NCBI GenBank assembly: GCA_031253835.1
Contig: JAIRVP010000065.1
Location: forward strand, 101,760-165,759
Direction: 5' to 3'
Origin: Burkholderia sp.
GTDB lineage: Bacteria; Pseudomonadota; Gammaproteobacteria; Burkholderiales; Burkholderiaceae
DNA: 64,000 bases
The stretch's first letter is position 1. Every line of letters starts with the position of its first letter. Positions 18,027 through 26,278 of this stretch are shown here, in pieces. The position numbers were made by a program, and so were the translations under genes. The notes under the pieces are model-generated. The model searched no databases. It had not been told where the DNA came from and saw only the letters and a list, made by a program, of their open reading frames with translations.

Positions 18027-18068
18027 GCAGCCGGGCGCTCCTAGCCGGACGCCCCTAGCCGGGCGCCC
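18027..18068. repeat. Three 14-bp tandem repeats
   Basis: GCAGCCGGGCGCTC, CTAGCCGGACGCCC and CTAGCCGGGCGCCC follow each other without gaps, about 75 bases ahead of the GST gene. It may be a slippage-generated tract or part of the leader. Confidence 0.6.
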
Positions 18069-18143
18069 CTGTCCGAACCTCCTGCGCTCGGGTACGCTTG
18101 AGCATCGACCGGACCGACACCAGCACCCAAACGCGGAGGCGCG

Positions 18144-18758
18144 ATGAAGCTCTACTACTGGCCGAAGACCCGGGCATTCCGGGCGTTGTGGATGCTCGAG
18201 GAAATCGGCGTGGTGTACGAACTCGTGCCGATCGACCTGCGCTCGCACGAACAGGGCAGCGACGCGTTCGTGCAGGTCAACCCGATGGCCAAGCTGCCCG
18301 CGCTCGACGACGGCAGCGCGCCGTTCGCCGAATCGGGCGCCGTGCTGCTCTACCTCGCCGACTGCTGCCCGGGCGCCGGGCTCGGCATCGCGCCCGACGA
18401 TCCGCTGCGCGGCCGTTTCCTCCAATGGATGTTCTTCACGCCGACCTGCCTCGAACCGGCGATGGCCGAGAAATTCACCGGCGCGTCGGGCAATCCGGTC
18501 GCGTTCGGCTGGGGCAACATCACGCGCGTGCAGCGCGCACTCGCGCAAGCGCTCGCCCATAGCCCCTGGCTCGTCGGCGACCGCTTCACCGCGGCCGACC
18601 TGCTGCTCGCCAGCACGCTGAAGATCGCGTTCGACGCGCATCTGCTGCCGCACGAAGGCGTGCTCGGCGACTACGTCGCGCGCGCCGAGGATCGCGACGC
18701 GTTCCGCCGCGCCGTTGCGATCGAGCAGCGCGAAGCGGCGCGGTTGCTGCACGCGTGA
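18144..18758 (+). CDS. Glutathione S-transferase family protein
   Basis: 204 residues: thioredoxin-like N-domain (MKLYYWPKTRAFRALWMLEE, then VNPMAKLPALDDG with the cis-Pro, and ESGAVLLYLAD for glutathione gamma-Glu contact), then an all-helical C-domain with WLVGDRFTAADLLLAS. The catalytic position near Tyr5/Tyr/Thr in the first helix is compatible with bacterial beta- or theta-like enzymes. Role: conjugation or reduction reactions with glutathione; the substrate is unknown. It is a single gene, with the AT-rich palindrome and a 14-bp tandem repeat upstream. Confidence 0.92.
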   Translation: MKLYYWPKTRAFRALWMLEEIGVVYELVPIDLRSHEQGSDAFVQVNPMAKLPALDDGSAPFAESGAVLLYLADCCPGAGLGIAPDDPLRGRFLQWMFFTPTCLEPAMAEKFTGASGNPVAFGWGNITRVQRALAQALAHSPWLVGDRFTAADLLLASTLKIAFDAHLLPHEGVLGDYVARAEDRDAFRRAVAIEQREAARLLHA

Positions 18759-18789
18759 CGCATGCGGGGCGACGTCCGCCGCCGCTCGA

Positions 18790-19758
18790 TCACGCCTGCG
18801 CGGCCGGCCCCTGCGCAGCAGCACCCGCTTCGACCACCACGCCCGGCGAGCCGCGCTCGTCGGTGTCGACGTCGATCGGCACGACTTCATGGAAATGCGT
18901 GTAATCGATGTGCGTGATGCCGTCCTCGTCGTGCATCAGGTCGACATAGCGGTGCCGCCAGCGGATCTCGCCATGCGCCCACGAGTGACGCGCCTGCATG
19001 ACCTGCGCGGTCGTCTCGTCCGAGCCCTCGATCGTGATCAGCAGCGACGCGTCGCGCGCGGCGAGCGATTCGGGCGTCTCGCCGAACAGCGCGCTCGATT
19101 CGTCGATCACGTGCATCAGGTTCCAGCCGAGCAGGAAGATCGGGTGCTCGCTGCGCACGAGCGGCAGGTCGTGGATCTTGCGCAGCGAGTAGCCCTCGTG
19201 CGTGCCTTCGACGCGCATCAGCCGCAGCTTCGCCTGCGCCTCGGCGATCACGTTCTGGCGCGCATTCGCGGCGCGCACCATCAGCGTCATCCGGCCGTTC
19301 AGCGGCCGCACGATCGCGTTGCGTGCGAACAGGATCTTCGCCTGCGGCCGCGAAAAACGCGCGAACACGAGCCCCGTGGCCAATGCGATGCTCGACATCC
19401 CGACGAAGATCTCGAACGTCGCGACGAGGTGCGCATACAGGGTCTGCGGATGCATGTCGCCGTAGCCGACGGTCGCGAGCGTCTCGACACTGAAGAAGAA
19501 CGCGCCGCCGAAGCCGGCCGGCGACTGGTTCGCGATCGGCGTGTGGCCGAGCAGGTAGAGCGTCGCGAAGCCGCCGTTGAGCAGCAGGAACAGCACCGCG
19601 AGCGACAGGAAGAACACGGGCCAGCTCACCGTCAGCGCGCGATGGTAGAAATCGCGCCAGCCGAGCGGCGGCATCCCGTACGCGATCACCGGGCGGGTGC
19701 CGGACCAGATCTTGCGGCCACGACCGCGGGGGGCTGGGGAGGACGAATCGACGTTCAT
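18790..19758 (-). CDS. Inward-rectifier potassium channel, KirBac type
   Basis: 322 residues. It is very similar to my recollection of KirBac1.1 from B. pseudomallei: an N-terminal slide-helix region (SGTRPVIAYGMPPLGWRDFYHR), outer helix TM1 about 45-70, pore helix and selectivity filter TVGYGD at 96-101, inner helix about 107-133, then the immunoglobulin-like cytoplasmic gating domain (IVRPLNGRMTLMVRAANARQN onward). It conducts K+ across the inner membrane. The ATG at 19756-19758 matches the MNVD start of KirBac1.1; a longer frame exists but lacks homology. The C-terminal tail is short and Ala-rich. Identification is firm from filter plus flanks. Confidence 0.94.
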   Translation of the reverse strand: MNVDSSSPAPRGRGRKIWSGTRPVIAYGMPPLGWRDFYHRALTVSWPVFFLSLAVLFLLLNGGFATLYLLGHTPIANQSPAGFGGAFFFSVETLATVGYGDMHPQTLYAHLVATFEIFVGMSSIALATGLVFARFSRPQAKILFARNAIVRPLNGRMTLMVRAANARQNVIAEAQAKLRLMRVEGTHEGYSLRKIHDLPLVRSEHPIFLLGWNLMHVIDESSALFGETPESLAARDASLLITIEGSDETTAQVMQARHSWAHGEIRWRHRYVDLMHDEDGITHIDYTHFHEVVPIDVDTDERGSPGVVVEAGAAAQGPAAQA

Positions 19759-19852
19759 CGCGCGGTGCCGGTTGCAGGGAGGCGATGAGCGTAGCACGCG
19801 CGGCGGCGGCCGGGAATGCGGGCCGGCGCGGAACGGAAATCCGCCGCGTCAT

Positions 19853-19882
19853 GCAAAAAAAACCGGCCGCGTGTGCGGCCGG
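19853..19882 (-). terminator. Rho-independent terminator of the sulfate-binding protein gene
   Basis: CCGGCCGC (19863-19870) pairs with GCGGCCGG (19875-19882) over loop GTGT. Read on the minus strand the stem is followed by eight U (the A-run at 19855-19862). It lies just past the sbp stop. Confidence 0.9.
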
Positions 19883-19925
19883 CTGCGTCGTCATCGTGCG
19901 GACTCGCGCGCGGTGCGCGCCGCGG

Positions 19926-20945
19926 TCACTTCCGGTCGACGATCACCTGGTCGAACGTGCCGCCGTCGGCGAAATGGGTCTTCTGCGCGTTCGCCCAGCT
20001 GCCGAAAACCTGCTCGACGCTGAACGTCTTCAGCGCCTTGAACTCGGCCGCATGCTTCTTCAGCACGTTCGCGTCGCGCGGGCGCAGATGGTGCTGCGCG
20101 ATGATTTCCTGCGCTTCCGGCGTGTACAGGTAGTCGAGATACGCCTGCGCGACCTTGCGCGTGCCTTTCTTGTCGACGACCTTGTCGACGACGGCGACGG
20201 GCGGCTCCGCGAGGATGCTCGCCGACGGATACACGGCGTCGAACTGCGCGCCCGATGCACCGGTGTCCATCAGCGCGACTTCGTTCTCGAACGTCACCAG
20301 CACGTCGCCGATGCCGCGCTGCGTGAACGTCGTGGTCGCACCTCGGCCGCCCGAGTCGAGCACCGGCACGTTGCGGAAGATCGCCTTCTCGAAGTCGAGC
20401 GCCTGCTGGTCGGTCGCGCCCTTCTGCTTCTGAAAGCCCCACGCGGCGAGATACGCGTAGCGGCCGTTGCCCGATGTCTTCGGGTTCGCGATGACCACCT
20501 GGACGCCCGGCTTCGCGAGATCGCTCCAGTCCTTGATCGCCTTCGGATTGCCCTTGCGCACGAGGAACACCATCGTCGTCGAGTACGGCGAGCTGTTGTC
20601 CGGGAAGCGTGCGCGCCAGTCCTTCGGCAGCAGCTGGCCGCGCTCGGCGAGCAGGTCGATGTCGTTCGGCTGGTTCATCGTCACGACGTCGGCCTGCAGC
20701 CCCTGCAGCACCGACAGCGCCTGCGCGCTCGACGCGCCGTGCGACTGCTTGAGCGCGACGGTCTCGCCGGTCTTCTGCTTGTACGCGGCGGCAAAGCTCG
20801 CGTTGATGTCCTTGTACAGCTCGCGCGTCACGTCGTACGACACGTTCAGGATCGACGTGTCCGCCTGCGCGGCCGCCGCCGCCACGACCAGCGCCGCCGC
20901 CGCGCCCGTATGCAGCCAGCGGCCGATCCCCTTGATGCTTGCCAT
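19926..20945 (-). CDS. sbp: Sulfate-binding periplasmic protein of an ABC importer
   Basis: 339 residues with a Sec signal peptide (about 1-28, ending AAAQA). The mature protein follows the Sbp/CysP family: ILNVSYDVTRELYKDIN near 33, KQSHGASSAQA near 66 (sulfate contact), MNQPNDIDLLAERGQL near 90, ANPKTSGNGRYAYLAAWG near 153 and LVTFENEVAL near 216. It delivers sulfate to a CysTWA permease. No permease genes are adjacent in the window, so it is either an orphan or the partners are elsewhere. It is followed by its own terminator. Confidence 0.95.
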   Translation of the reverse strand: MASIKGIGRWLHTGAAAALVVAAAAAQADTSILNVSYDVTRELYKDINASFAAAYKQKTGETVALKQSHGASSAQALSVLQGLQADVVTMNQPNDIDLLAERGQLLPKDWRARFPDNSSPYSTTMVFLVRKGNPKAIKDWSDLAKPGVQVVIANPKTSGNGRYAYLAAWGFQKQKGATDQQALDFEKAIFRNVPVLDSGGRGATTTFTQRGIGDVLVTFENEVALMDTGASGAQFDAVYPSASILAEPPVAVVDKVVDKKGTRKVAQAYLDYLYTPEAQEIIAQHHLRPRDANVLKKHAAEFKALKTFSVEQVFGSWANAQKTHFADGGTFDQVIVDRK

Positions 20946-21396
20946 CGTGATATGCCCCGTTTCCAGTGGTGGTGGATGTGCGTGACGGCACGCGTACGCG
21001 CTGTCATCGAAACGTAAGCGGGCATTCTAGCGGCCGGGCGCGGCGCGCTTTCCAATCAGTCGTGGAAAGCAAATCTCGAATCCTGCTAAACGTCGGCCGA
21101 CGCTCGCGCGCGCCGCCGATCCGGTGTTAAGATCGCCGCTCAGCCCACTCACGGTTCATCCATGTCCGCTACCCAGCGCTCGCTTTCGATCCTCGCCGCC
21201 GTCGCGGCAGGGACGCGCGCGGCCGGGCTGAAACTGAAAAAACGACTCCTCGACTGACGGGGACGTCGCGTCCCGTCAGGCGAATGCCGGACGGGATGCC
21301 CGCAGGTCGTTTCTTTCTCCTTGCACGCACGCCTCGCTCCGGCACTCCGCCGGCGGAACGGTTCCCTCCCACTCCGTTTCCACCATGAGGCTTTGC
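20946..21396. other. Intergenic region between sbp and the DapA-family gene
   Basis: About 450 bases. It holds the divergent promoters and the 31-codon frame described separately. GTTAAGATCG at about 21126-21135 is a possible -10 zone for the plus strand. Otherwise I see nothing definite. Confidence 0.4.
21162..21257 (+). CDS. Possible 31-residue small protein or leader peptide
   Basis: ATG at 21162, stop TGA at 21255-21257, beginning MSATQRSLSILAAVAAG and ending with a basic KLKKRLLD. The first residues recall the start of IclR-type regulators, so this could be a remnant, or a leader for the enzyme gene 140 bases downstream. No good RBS is visible. Weak evidence. Confidence 0.25.
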   Translation: MSATQRSLSILAAVAAGTRAAGLKLKKRLLD

Positions 21397-22290
21397 ATGA
21401 ACACACGTTTCGAAGGTATCTGGCTGCCGATCATCACGCCGTTTCACCACGGCGAAGTCGACCACGCAGCGCTCGCGCGGCTTGCGCGCCACTATGCAGG
21501 CGCGGGCATCGCGGGCTTCGTCGCGGGCGCGACGACCGGTGAAGGCGTGCTGCTCGACGCGCGCGAACAGGATGCGGTGTTCGCGACGCTGCGCGACGCG
21601 GCGCCCGGGCTGCCGATCGTCGTCGGGCTGACCGCGAGCGCGACGCATTTCGCGGCCGCGCGCGCACGCGAACTCGCGGCGCTGCGGCCCGACGGGCTGC
21701 TCGTCACGCCGCCCGTCTACGTGCGGCCGACGCAGGACGGCATCCGCCGCCATGTCGAGGCGATCGTCGACGCGGCCGACCTGCCGGTGCTCGTCTACAA
21801 CATCCCGTACCGCACCGGCGTGAACGTCGAACTGGACACGCTGCAGGCGCTCGCCCGCGACCCGCGCGTCGCGGGCATCAAGGAATGCGGCGGCACGCTC
21901 GACCGGATGAGCCGGCTCGTGCACGACACGCCGCTCGCGATCCTGTCCGGCGACGACAACCAGAACTTCGCGGCGCTGTGCGCCGGCGCGCACGGCGCGA
22001 TCGCGAGCAGCGCGCACGTGCTGCCCGAGTGGCATGTGCGCATCCATGCGCTGCTGCGCGACGGGCGGCTCGCCGATGCGCGGCGCCTGTCGGTCGCGCT
22101 GCAGCCGCTCGTCGCCGCGCTGTTCGCGGAACCGAACCCGGCGCCGGTGAAGGCCGTGCTCGCCGCGCAAGGGTGGTGCGAGGACGGGTTGCGGCTGCCG
22201 TTCGTGCCGGCGAGCGAAGGATTGCGGGCGCGGTTGGCAACGATCTGTGCGGCGCTCGAAGCAATCGAGTCGGACGCCTCCACCGCATGA
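21397..22290 (+). CDS. dapA: Dihydrodipicolinate synthase family protein
   Basis: 297 residues, class I aldolase TIM barrel. It has GATTGEG (the GTTGE pyruvate-binding motif, near residue 46), YNIPYRTG with the catalytic Tyr near 133 and the Arg, and GIKECGG with the Schiff-base Lys near 161. This set suits 4-hydroxy-tetrahydrodipicolinate synthase of the lysine pathway, but the family also includes N-acetylneuraminate lyases and other keto-acid aldolases, and Burkholderia usually carries several paralogues. I chose ATG 21397 because GAGG lies six bases ahead; an ATG at 21385 lacks this. No lysine gene is adjacent, so the specific reaction is inferred. Confidence 0.82.
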   Translation: MNTRFEGIWLPIITPFHHGEVDHAALARLARHYAGAGIAGFVAGATTGEGVLLDAREQDAVFATLRDAAPGLPIVVGLTASATHFAAARARELAALRPDGLLVTPPVYVRPTQDGIRRHVEAIVDAADLPVLVYNIPYRTGVNVELDTLQALARDPRVAGIKECGGTLDRMSRLVHDTPLAILSGDDNQNFAALCAGAHGAIASSAHVLPEWHVRIHALLRDGRLADARRLSVALQPLVAALFAEPNPAPVKAVLAAQGWCEDGLRLPFVPASEGLRARLATICAALEAIESDASTA

Positions 22291-22346
22291 GCCGCTACGC
22301 CACGCATGGCGCCGCCGGCAAATGAATTCCGACCCGACGGATTATT

Positions 22347-22727
22347 TCAAACTGTCAGAACCAGAGACAGGTCGTACCGAGCAAGGTGAGCGTCGGCCGT
22401 CACGAGCTGAAGCGGTTCGTGTCGTGCCTGCGCGACCAGCAGCCGATCGAACGGATCGCGATGGTGGTGAGGCAAGTCGCGCACCGCGGCCCCATGCACG
22501 GCCCGAACCGGCAGCTCGCGAATCCCGCTTGCGCCGATCGCCCGGATCAGCTTGCCCACGTCGATGTCGAGCTTCCCCAGGCCGGCCTTGATGGCGGCCT
22601 CCCAGATACTCGCGCTGCCGACGAAACGTGCGTCGGCAGCCGAGATCAGTCTGCGCGCACGCGTACTGAGCCTGGGATCGTTGGTCACGATCCACAAGAA
22701 GACGTGCGTATCGAGCAACAGTCGCAT
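22347..22727 (-). CDS. VapC-type PIN-domain toxin
   Basis: 126 residues, the normal size for a PIN ribonuclease of type II toxin-antitoxin systems. All four acidic metal-binding positions are present: Asp6 (LLLDTHVFLW), Glu43 (SIWEAAIK), Asp94 (DPFDRLLVAQ) and Asp112 (TADAHL). The ATG at 22725-22727 overlaps the TGA that would end the antitoxin frame, so its translation was probably coupled to that of the antitoxin. The antitoxin is now broken upstream, which may lower toxin expression. The target RNA is unknown. Confidence 0.88.
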   Translation of the reverse strand: MRLLLDTHVFLWIVTNDPRLSTRARRLISAADARFVGSASIWEAAIKAGLGKLDIDVGKLIRAIGASGIRELPVRAVHGAAVRDLPHHHRDPFDRLLVAQARHEPLQLVTADAHLARYDLSLVLTV

Positions 22728-22936
22728 CACCGCCCTTCGAATGCATCCAGCAGGTAATCGGGCAGCGGCGCATCGAAGTCATCTGCGATTCGGACTTGTC
22801 CCTACAGGATTCCGAATCGAATGGGTGGCGAAGCAGACGCAAGCTGATCGGCCGATTCCCCGTCACTGCGGATCGAAACATCCGCCCGTTGCGGCGGATC
22901 GATGGCGCGGGCGCCGGGCATGTTCGTTTTGTGCAT
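22727..22936 (-). pseudogene. Broken VapB/Phd-like antitoxin
   Basis: Reading from the ATG at 22934-22936, which has a strong GGAGGT RBS, there are 44 codons and then TAG at 22802-22804. The same frame continues without interruption through GQVRIADDFDAPLPDYLLD to DAFEGR and a TGA at 22727-22729 that overlaps the toxin start. From my knowledge of this antitoxin group the usual residue at the stop is Lys (GLLKGKIRIADDFD), so one AAG-to-TAG change explains it. The N-terminal part does not resemble the usual VNIHEAKT helix, so an internal deletion or replacement may also have happened. Too short for standard ORF calling. Confidence 0.75.
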
Positions 22937-23051
22937 GATGACCTCCGTTTCAGGTGACCATCACTGTAGTCAGGTTCGCTCGATCGATCCATTCGGCCGA
23001 TCGGCAGAGGGCCGAACGGAGCGCGGCCCGCGACGGCAACCGAAGGTGGCG

Positions 23052-24104
23052 TCACGCCGCCAGCGCCGCCCCCTCCGTCGCATCCCTCACCGCCTGCGTG
23101 ACGATCCGCGCGAGCCGGTCGACCGTCGGCGTCGCCGACGACGTGCGCCGCAGCAGCATCAGCGGCAGACTCGGCAGGGCCGGCAGCCCGCACGACGCCG
23201 CATCGAGCACGTGCACCGACGCGGGCAGCCCGTAGTGCGAGCGCACCGTCAGCCCGAGGCCGGCCGCCGCCGCGGCCCATAGCCCGGCAAGGCTCGGCGT
23301 CGTGAACGCGACGCGCCACGGCACGCCCGCACGATCGAGCGCATCGGTCGCCGCGCCGAAGAAGCGGCACGGCCGGTCGAACACGACGAGCGGCAGCGGC
23401 TCGCCGGGCGCGCGCCCGGCACGGCCGCCCGTTTCATCCGCATCACCTTCGGCTTCGTCGTCGTCGCCTTCCGGCACCCCGAATCCACCGCTCCCCACCG
23501 CACCGATCCATTGCATCGGCACCTGCGCGATCGCTTCGCTGTCGATCCCCGGCCGCGACACGAGCGCGGCCGACGCCGGATCGCCCCACACCAGCGCGAG
23601 ATCGAGCTGGTTCGCATCGAGCCGGTCGAGCAGATCGGCATTACGCGCCACGCGCGCCTCGATCTTCACCTTCGGATGCGCACGCGCGAAGCGCCCGAGC
23701 ACGTCCGGCAGGATCGCCTCGCCGAAATCCTCCTGCAGCCCGACCCGCACCCAGCCGTCGAGATTCACGCCGCGCACGGCCGCCGCGGCCTCGTCGTTCA
23801 GCGCGATCATCCGCCGCGCATAGCGCAGCATCGCGTCGCCGGCATCGGTCAGCGCGAGCCCGCGCCCGGCCTTCACGAACAGCGGCGTGCCGGCCTGCTC
23901 CTCGAGCTTGCGGATCTGCGCGCTCACCGCCGACGACGAGCGCGCGACGCGGTCGGCCGCCTTCGCAAAACTGCCGAGATCCACGCCCGCGACCAGGCTG
24001 CGCAGCGCGGCCACGTCGAAGTTGGGCCGCGCCAGCGCAGCGTCGGCGATAGCGAGCGGCTCGCCGCCGCCACGCGGCGTGTCGTGTCCGGGCATTTCAA
24101 TCAT
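23052..24104 (-). CDS. LysR-family transcriptional regulator with an acidic insertion
   Basis: 350 residues, longer than the usual 300. The HTH lies at about 30-90 (VDLGSFAKAADRVARSSSAV, then LEEQAGTPLF). The effector-binding domain starts near 115. Between WIGAV and LPLVVFDRPC (about 204-235) is a low-complexity acidic-glycine stretch, EGDDDEAEGDADETGG, which interrupts the effector domain where most family members go directly into the next strand. It is divergent from the MFS gene, with 97 bases between the starts, so it probably controls that transporter. Confidence 0.9.
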   Translation of the reverse strand: MIEMPGHDTPRGGGEPLAIADAALARPNFDVAALRSLVAGVDLGSFAKAADRVARSSSAVSAQIRKLEEQAGTPLFVKAGRGLALTDAGDAMLRYARRMIALNDEAAAAVRGVNLDGWVRVGLQEDFGEAILPDVLGRFARAHPKVKIEARVARNADLLDRLDANQLDLALVWGDPASAALVSRPGIDSEAIAQVPMQWIGAVGSGGFGVPEGDDDEAEGDADETGGRAGRAPGEPLPLVVFDRPCRFFGAATDALDRAGVPWRVAFTTPSLAGLWAAAAAGLGLTVRSHYGLPASVHVLDAASCGLPALPSLPLMLLRRTSSATPTVDRLARIVTQAVRDATEGAALAA

Positions 24105-24201
24105 CCTGTTTTATCGAACGATTCGTCACAAACTTTCCGATTTTCAGGATGAATGTAGGCCGCCAGACTGTGGATGTCAATTTCCAACCGGGCCCGCCGT
24201 C

Positions 24202-25473
24202 ATGGATACCTCGTGCATCGCTTCCCCCTCCCCGCCCGCCCGCGACGTGCGCGGCCCGGCCCATCGCTGGCGCGTGCTGGCGGCCGGCGTCGCCGCGAAC
24301 ATGAGCTTTTCGGCGGCCGCGGCCGGCATTCCGACCACGGCCGTCTGGATGCGCTCGGCCTATCACCTCGACAACGGCGCGCTCGGCCTCGTGCTCGGCG
24401 CGCTGGGCTTCGGCGTCGCGCTGTCCGAGCTGCCATGGGGCATCGCCGCCGACCGCTTCGGCGATCGCCGCGTGCTGCTGACCGGGCTCGTCGCGACGGC
24501 CGCGATGCTCGCGCTGATGGTGTGCACGATCGTCCCGACCGCGCACGCGGTGCCGCCGCTGATGCGCGTCGTCGCGGCCATGTGCTGCGTCGGCCTGCTC
24601 GGCGGCAGCGTGAACGGCTCGAGCGGACGCGCGGTGATGCGCTGGTTCGGCGAGCGCGAGCGCGGGCTCGCGATGAGCATCCGCCAGACGGCCGTGCCGC
24701 TCGGCGGCGGCGTCGGCGCGGCGCTGCTGCCGTCGCTCGCGTCGCATCTCGGCTTTGCCGCCGTGTTCGGCGCGCTGATGCTGCTGTGCGCGGGTTCGGC
24801 CGCGCTCACCTGGCGCTGGCTGCACGAGCCGCCCGCCGAGCCGGCCACGGCGCACCTCGCCACGCATCGCCCCGTCGAGCGGCAGCCGTCCGCGCAGCAC
24901 GCGCGCAACCCGCTCGCGAGCGGCCCCGTGTGGCGCATCGTGCTCGGCATCGGCCTGCTGTGCGCGCCGCAGTTCGCGGTGCTCACGTTCGCGACGGTGT
25001 TCCTGCACGACTTCGGCCGGCTCGGCCTCGCCGGCATCAGCGCGGCGATGGTCGCGCTGCAGCTCGGCGCGATGGTGATGCGCGTGTGGAGCGGCCGTCA
25101 TACCGACCGGCACGGCAACCGGCGCGCGTATCTGCGCGGATCGGTATGCGTCGCGGCCGGTTCGTTCGCGCTGCTCGCAGCCGCGACGGCCGGCAATGCG
25201 CACGTGCCGCTCGCCGCGATCGTCGCGATTCTCGTGTTCGCCGGCATCTGCGTGTCGGCATGGCACGGCGTCGCGTACACGGAACTCGCGACGCTTGCCG
25301 GCGCGAACCACGCGGGCACCGCGCTCGGGATGGCGAACACGATCGTCTACCTCGGGCTGTTCGCGACGCCGCTCGCGATTCCGCCGCTGCTCGCGGTCAG
25401 TTCGTGGAGCGTGGTGTGGCTCGCGGCCGCGCTGATCGCCGGCGCGACCTACCCGCTGTTCGCCGCGAAATAG
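24202..25473 (+). CDS. MFS transporter
   Basis: 423 residues, 12 hydrophobic segments. The loop between helices 2 and 3 reads GIAADRFGDRRVLLTG, the standard MFS signature, and the second half repeats it as SGRHTDRHGNRRAYLRG. There is a charged cytoplasmic loop near residues 210-240 (PAEPATAHLATHRPVERQ). It is divergent from the LysR gene. The substrate is unknown; the CynX/NimT-like subgroup is possible. The start at 24202 was chosen because the longer open frame upstream is an antisense shadow of the regulator gene. Confidence 0.9.
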   Translation: MDTSCIASPSPPARDVRGPAHRWRVLAAGVAANMSFSAAAAGIPTTAVWMRSAYHLDNGALGLVLGALGFGVALSELPWGIAADRFGDRRVLLTGLVATAAMLALMVCTIVPTAHAVPPLMRVVAAMCCVGLLGGSVNGSSGRAVMRWFGERERGLAMSIRQTAVPLGGGVGAALLPSLASHLGFAAVFGALMLLCAGSAALTWRWLHEPPAEPATAHLATHRPVERQPSAQHARNPLASGPVWRIVLGIGLLCAPQFAVLTFATVFLHDFGRLGLAGISAAMVALQLGAMVMRVWSGRHTDRHGNRRAYLRGSVCVAAGSFALLAAATAGNAHVPLAAIVAILVFAGICVSAWHGVAYTELATLAGANHAGTALGMANTIVYLGLFATPLAIPPLLAVSSWSVVWLAAALIAGATYPLFAAK

Positions 25474-25528
25474 CCGCCGCTCGTCTCACGCGGGCGTCGC
25501 GACGCACACCACGACGCCCGCGCAACCG

Positions 25529-26167
25529 TCAGGCCGCCTCGCGCGCCAGCGCGCGCCGCGCCGCCGGCCGCTCGGCCTCGCGCTGCGCGTGGGCAGTCCA
25601 CGCCGCATGCTGCGTCATGTCGAGTCCGATCGCAGCGCCCCAGCGGTACAACACGAGCAGGAACGGATCGACGACAGAATGCGCGCCCGGTTCGGCCCAC
25701 GTGCGGCCATCGGCGAGCGCGGCTTCGATCGACGCATTCGCGGCTTCGATCGTGCCGCGCCCGTGCGCGCTGACTGCAGCGTGCAGCGCCGGATCGCCGA
25801 TGAAGCGGCCCGGCCGCCACAACGCGCCGTAGCCGACACCGTGCACCCAGCCGACCAGCCAGGCGAGCCATTCGTGGCACCGCGCCTCGCGCAACGGATC
25901 GCCGGGCGGCAACAGCTGCGCATCCGGATAGCGGCGCGCGAGATACGTGAGGATCGCCGGCGTTTCGGTCAGCACGTGCGGCTCGCCCGGAATCGCGAGC
26001 ACCGGCACGCGCGCCTTCGCGTTGATCGCCAGATAAGGCGCTGCGAGGTTCTGCTGCTTTTGCACCGAGACGATCTCGACGTCGAACGGCGCGCCGGTTT
26101 CCTCCAGCGCGATGTGGGCGGCAAGCGAGCAGGCACCCGGCGAAAGATAGAGACGATAGGCGTTCAT
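25529..26167 (-). CDS. Glutathione S-transferase family protein
   Basis: 212 residues. N-domain: YRLYLSPGACSLAAHIALEE with the Ser/Cys active-site region of beta-class enzymes (SPGACS), NAKARVPVL with cis-Pro, and LTETPAILTYLARR. Helical C-domain with DPFLLVLYRWG. Beta-class GSTs carry a cysteine at CSLAAH that forms mixed disulfides with glutathione. It is divergent from a GcvA-like LysR gene, and a LysR-type box lies in the shared promoter, so it is the probable target of that regulator. Confidence 0.92.
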   Translation of the reverse strand: MNAYRLYLSPGACSLAAHIALEETGAPFDVEIVSVQKQQNLAAPYLAINAKARVPVLAIPGEPHVLTETPAILTYLARRYPDAQLLPPGDPLREARCHEWLAWLVGWVHGVGYGALWRPGRFIGDPALHAAVSAHGRGTIEAANASIEAALADGRTWAEPGAHSVVDPFLLVLYRWGAAIGLDMTQHAAWTAHAQREAERPAARRALAREAA

Positions 26168-26257
26168 GGTGTGTGGCCCGATGGGGCTGTGGAAGACGGA
26201 ACCGAGTGTAGGAACGCGTCGCGGTGCGCGACAAACGATGAATTGTCGTGCTCGGAC

Positions 26258-26272
26258 ATTAGTGTTACTAAT
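26258..26272. promoter_or_regulatory. LysR-type operator candidate
   Basis: ATTAGT-GTT-ACTAAT is a perfect 6-bp inverted repeat and contains a T-N11-A motif (26259-26271), the classic LysR recognition form. It sits 6 bases before the LysR start codon and about 90 bases upstream of the divergent GST start, a position suited to autorepression. Confidence 0.6.
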
Positions 26273-26278
26273 ACCCGC

